From the NCBI GenBank assembly GCA_022925895.1, contig JAKSYS010000458.1, forward strand, positions 1 through 51,111: DNA of 51,111 bases, given 5' to 3'. The notes beneath the pieces were generated by a model that did not search any database, was not told where the DNA came from, and was given only the letters and a program-made list of their open reading frames with translations. Source of the stretch: Fragilaria crotonensis. Lineage: Eukaryota; Bacillariophyta; Fragilariophyceae; Fragilariales; Fragilariaceae. Position numbers and translations under genes: made by a program. Below, piece after piece: positions 51,037-51,111 of the stretch (position 1 is the stretch's first letter; each line of letters begins with the position of its first letter).

Positions 51037-51111
51037 TTTAGACGGTTCAGCCTTACCTTCTTCCGTGGAAAATACGGTAAGTAATTATTTAGGTCGCGTA
51101 AACAGCGTAGC

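Larger units (their letters stand above)
47815..51111 (-). mobile_element. Ty3/Gypsy LTR retrotransposon, partial at window edge
   Basis: Minus-strand gag end, protease, reverse transcriptase, RNase H and then integrase remnants, the order of Ty3/Gypsy. The 5' LTR and gag start lie beyond 51111. The integrase core is deleted and the frame is broken in several places. Confidence 0.9.

Overview
The window is eukaryotic nuclear DNA, most probably from a diatom or close stramenopile alga. The grounds are Copia elements of the type described in diatoms, a DIRS/PAT-type tyrosine-recombinase retrotransposon, short GT-AG introns, and secreted low-complexity proteins with classical signal peptides. 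The species cannot be named from sequence alone. Most of the window is transposon-derived. Host genes are a small family of secreted repeat proteins, one coiled-coil gene with introns, and an S28-type serine peptidase that lacks its N-terminus.

Layout. 1-1440: a decayed gene for a Ser-Pro-Val-Thr repeat protein with its 3' flank. 1446-8410: a Mutator-like element (MULE-1) with inverted repeats of about 470 bp, itself broken by a 5'-truncated LINE (16-bp target duplication) and by a Copia gag fragment that replaces most of its transposase. 8411-12035: an acidic repeat-protein gene (9067-10593) and its flanks. 13910-18978: a decayed Copia element with both LTRs and most of the reverse transcriptase deleted. 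19236-22200: a decayed gene for a DEDD 3'-5' exonuclease with a transposase-like C-terminus. 22785-32262: a second, paralogous copy of the 1209-12035 block, invaded by a young, nearly complete PAT-like DIRS element (23341-29703) and a G-quadruplex-rich foldback element, and carrying a second repeat-protein gene (30422-30994). 32869-35408: coiled-coil gene. 35931-37046 (minus): the intact Ser-Pro-Val-Thr repeat gene. 37996-39285 (minus): S28 peptidase. 39459-46971: a second Mutator-like element (MULE-2) with perfect 9-bp target duplications. 47815-51111: a Ty3/Gypsy element running off the right edge.

Two systems stand out. The first is the large MULE family. Divergent promoters drive (a) a Ulp1-type (C48) cysteine peptidase joined, apart from one in-frame TAG, to a MuDR-type transposase and (b) a long accessory protein with an HxD...H pattern that could be a 2-oxoglutarate/Fe(II) dioxygenase, a family that includes the DNA-modifying TET/JBP enzymes. 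The second is the repeat-protein family: three open members and one pseudogene share a signal peptide and an N-terminal LRG/RHG block, the open members share a GWWTRRR tail, and all share a conserved upstream promoter block, while the central repeat domain is swapped between members (Glu-rich, Ile-Thr-Pro-Pro, Ser-Pro-Val-Thr).

Most transposon genes carry frameshifts and stops, so functional calls refer to families rather than active proteins. The DIRS element is the exception, with near-identical terminal repeats and two long intact ORFs. Comparing the two paralogous blocks gives empty-site evidence for the MULE-1, DIRS and foldback insertions.
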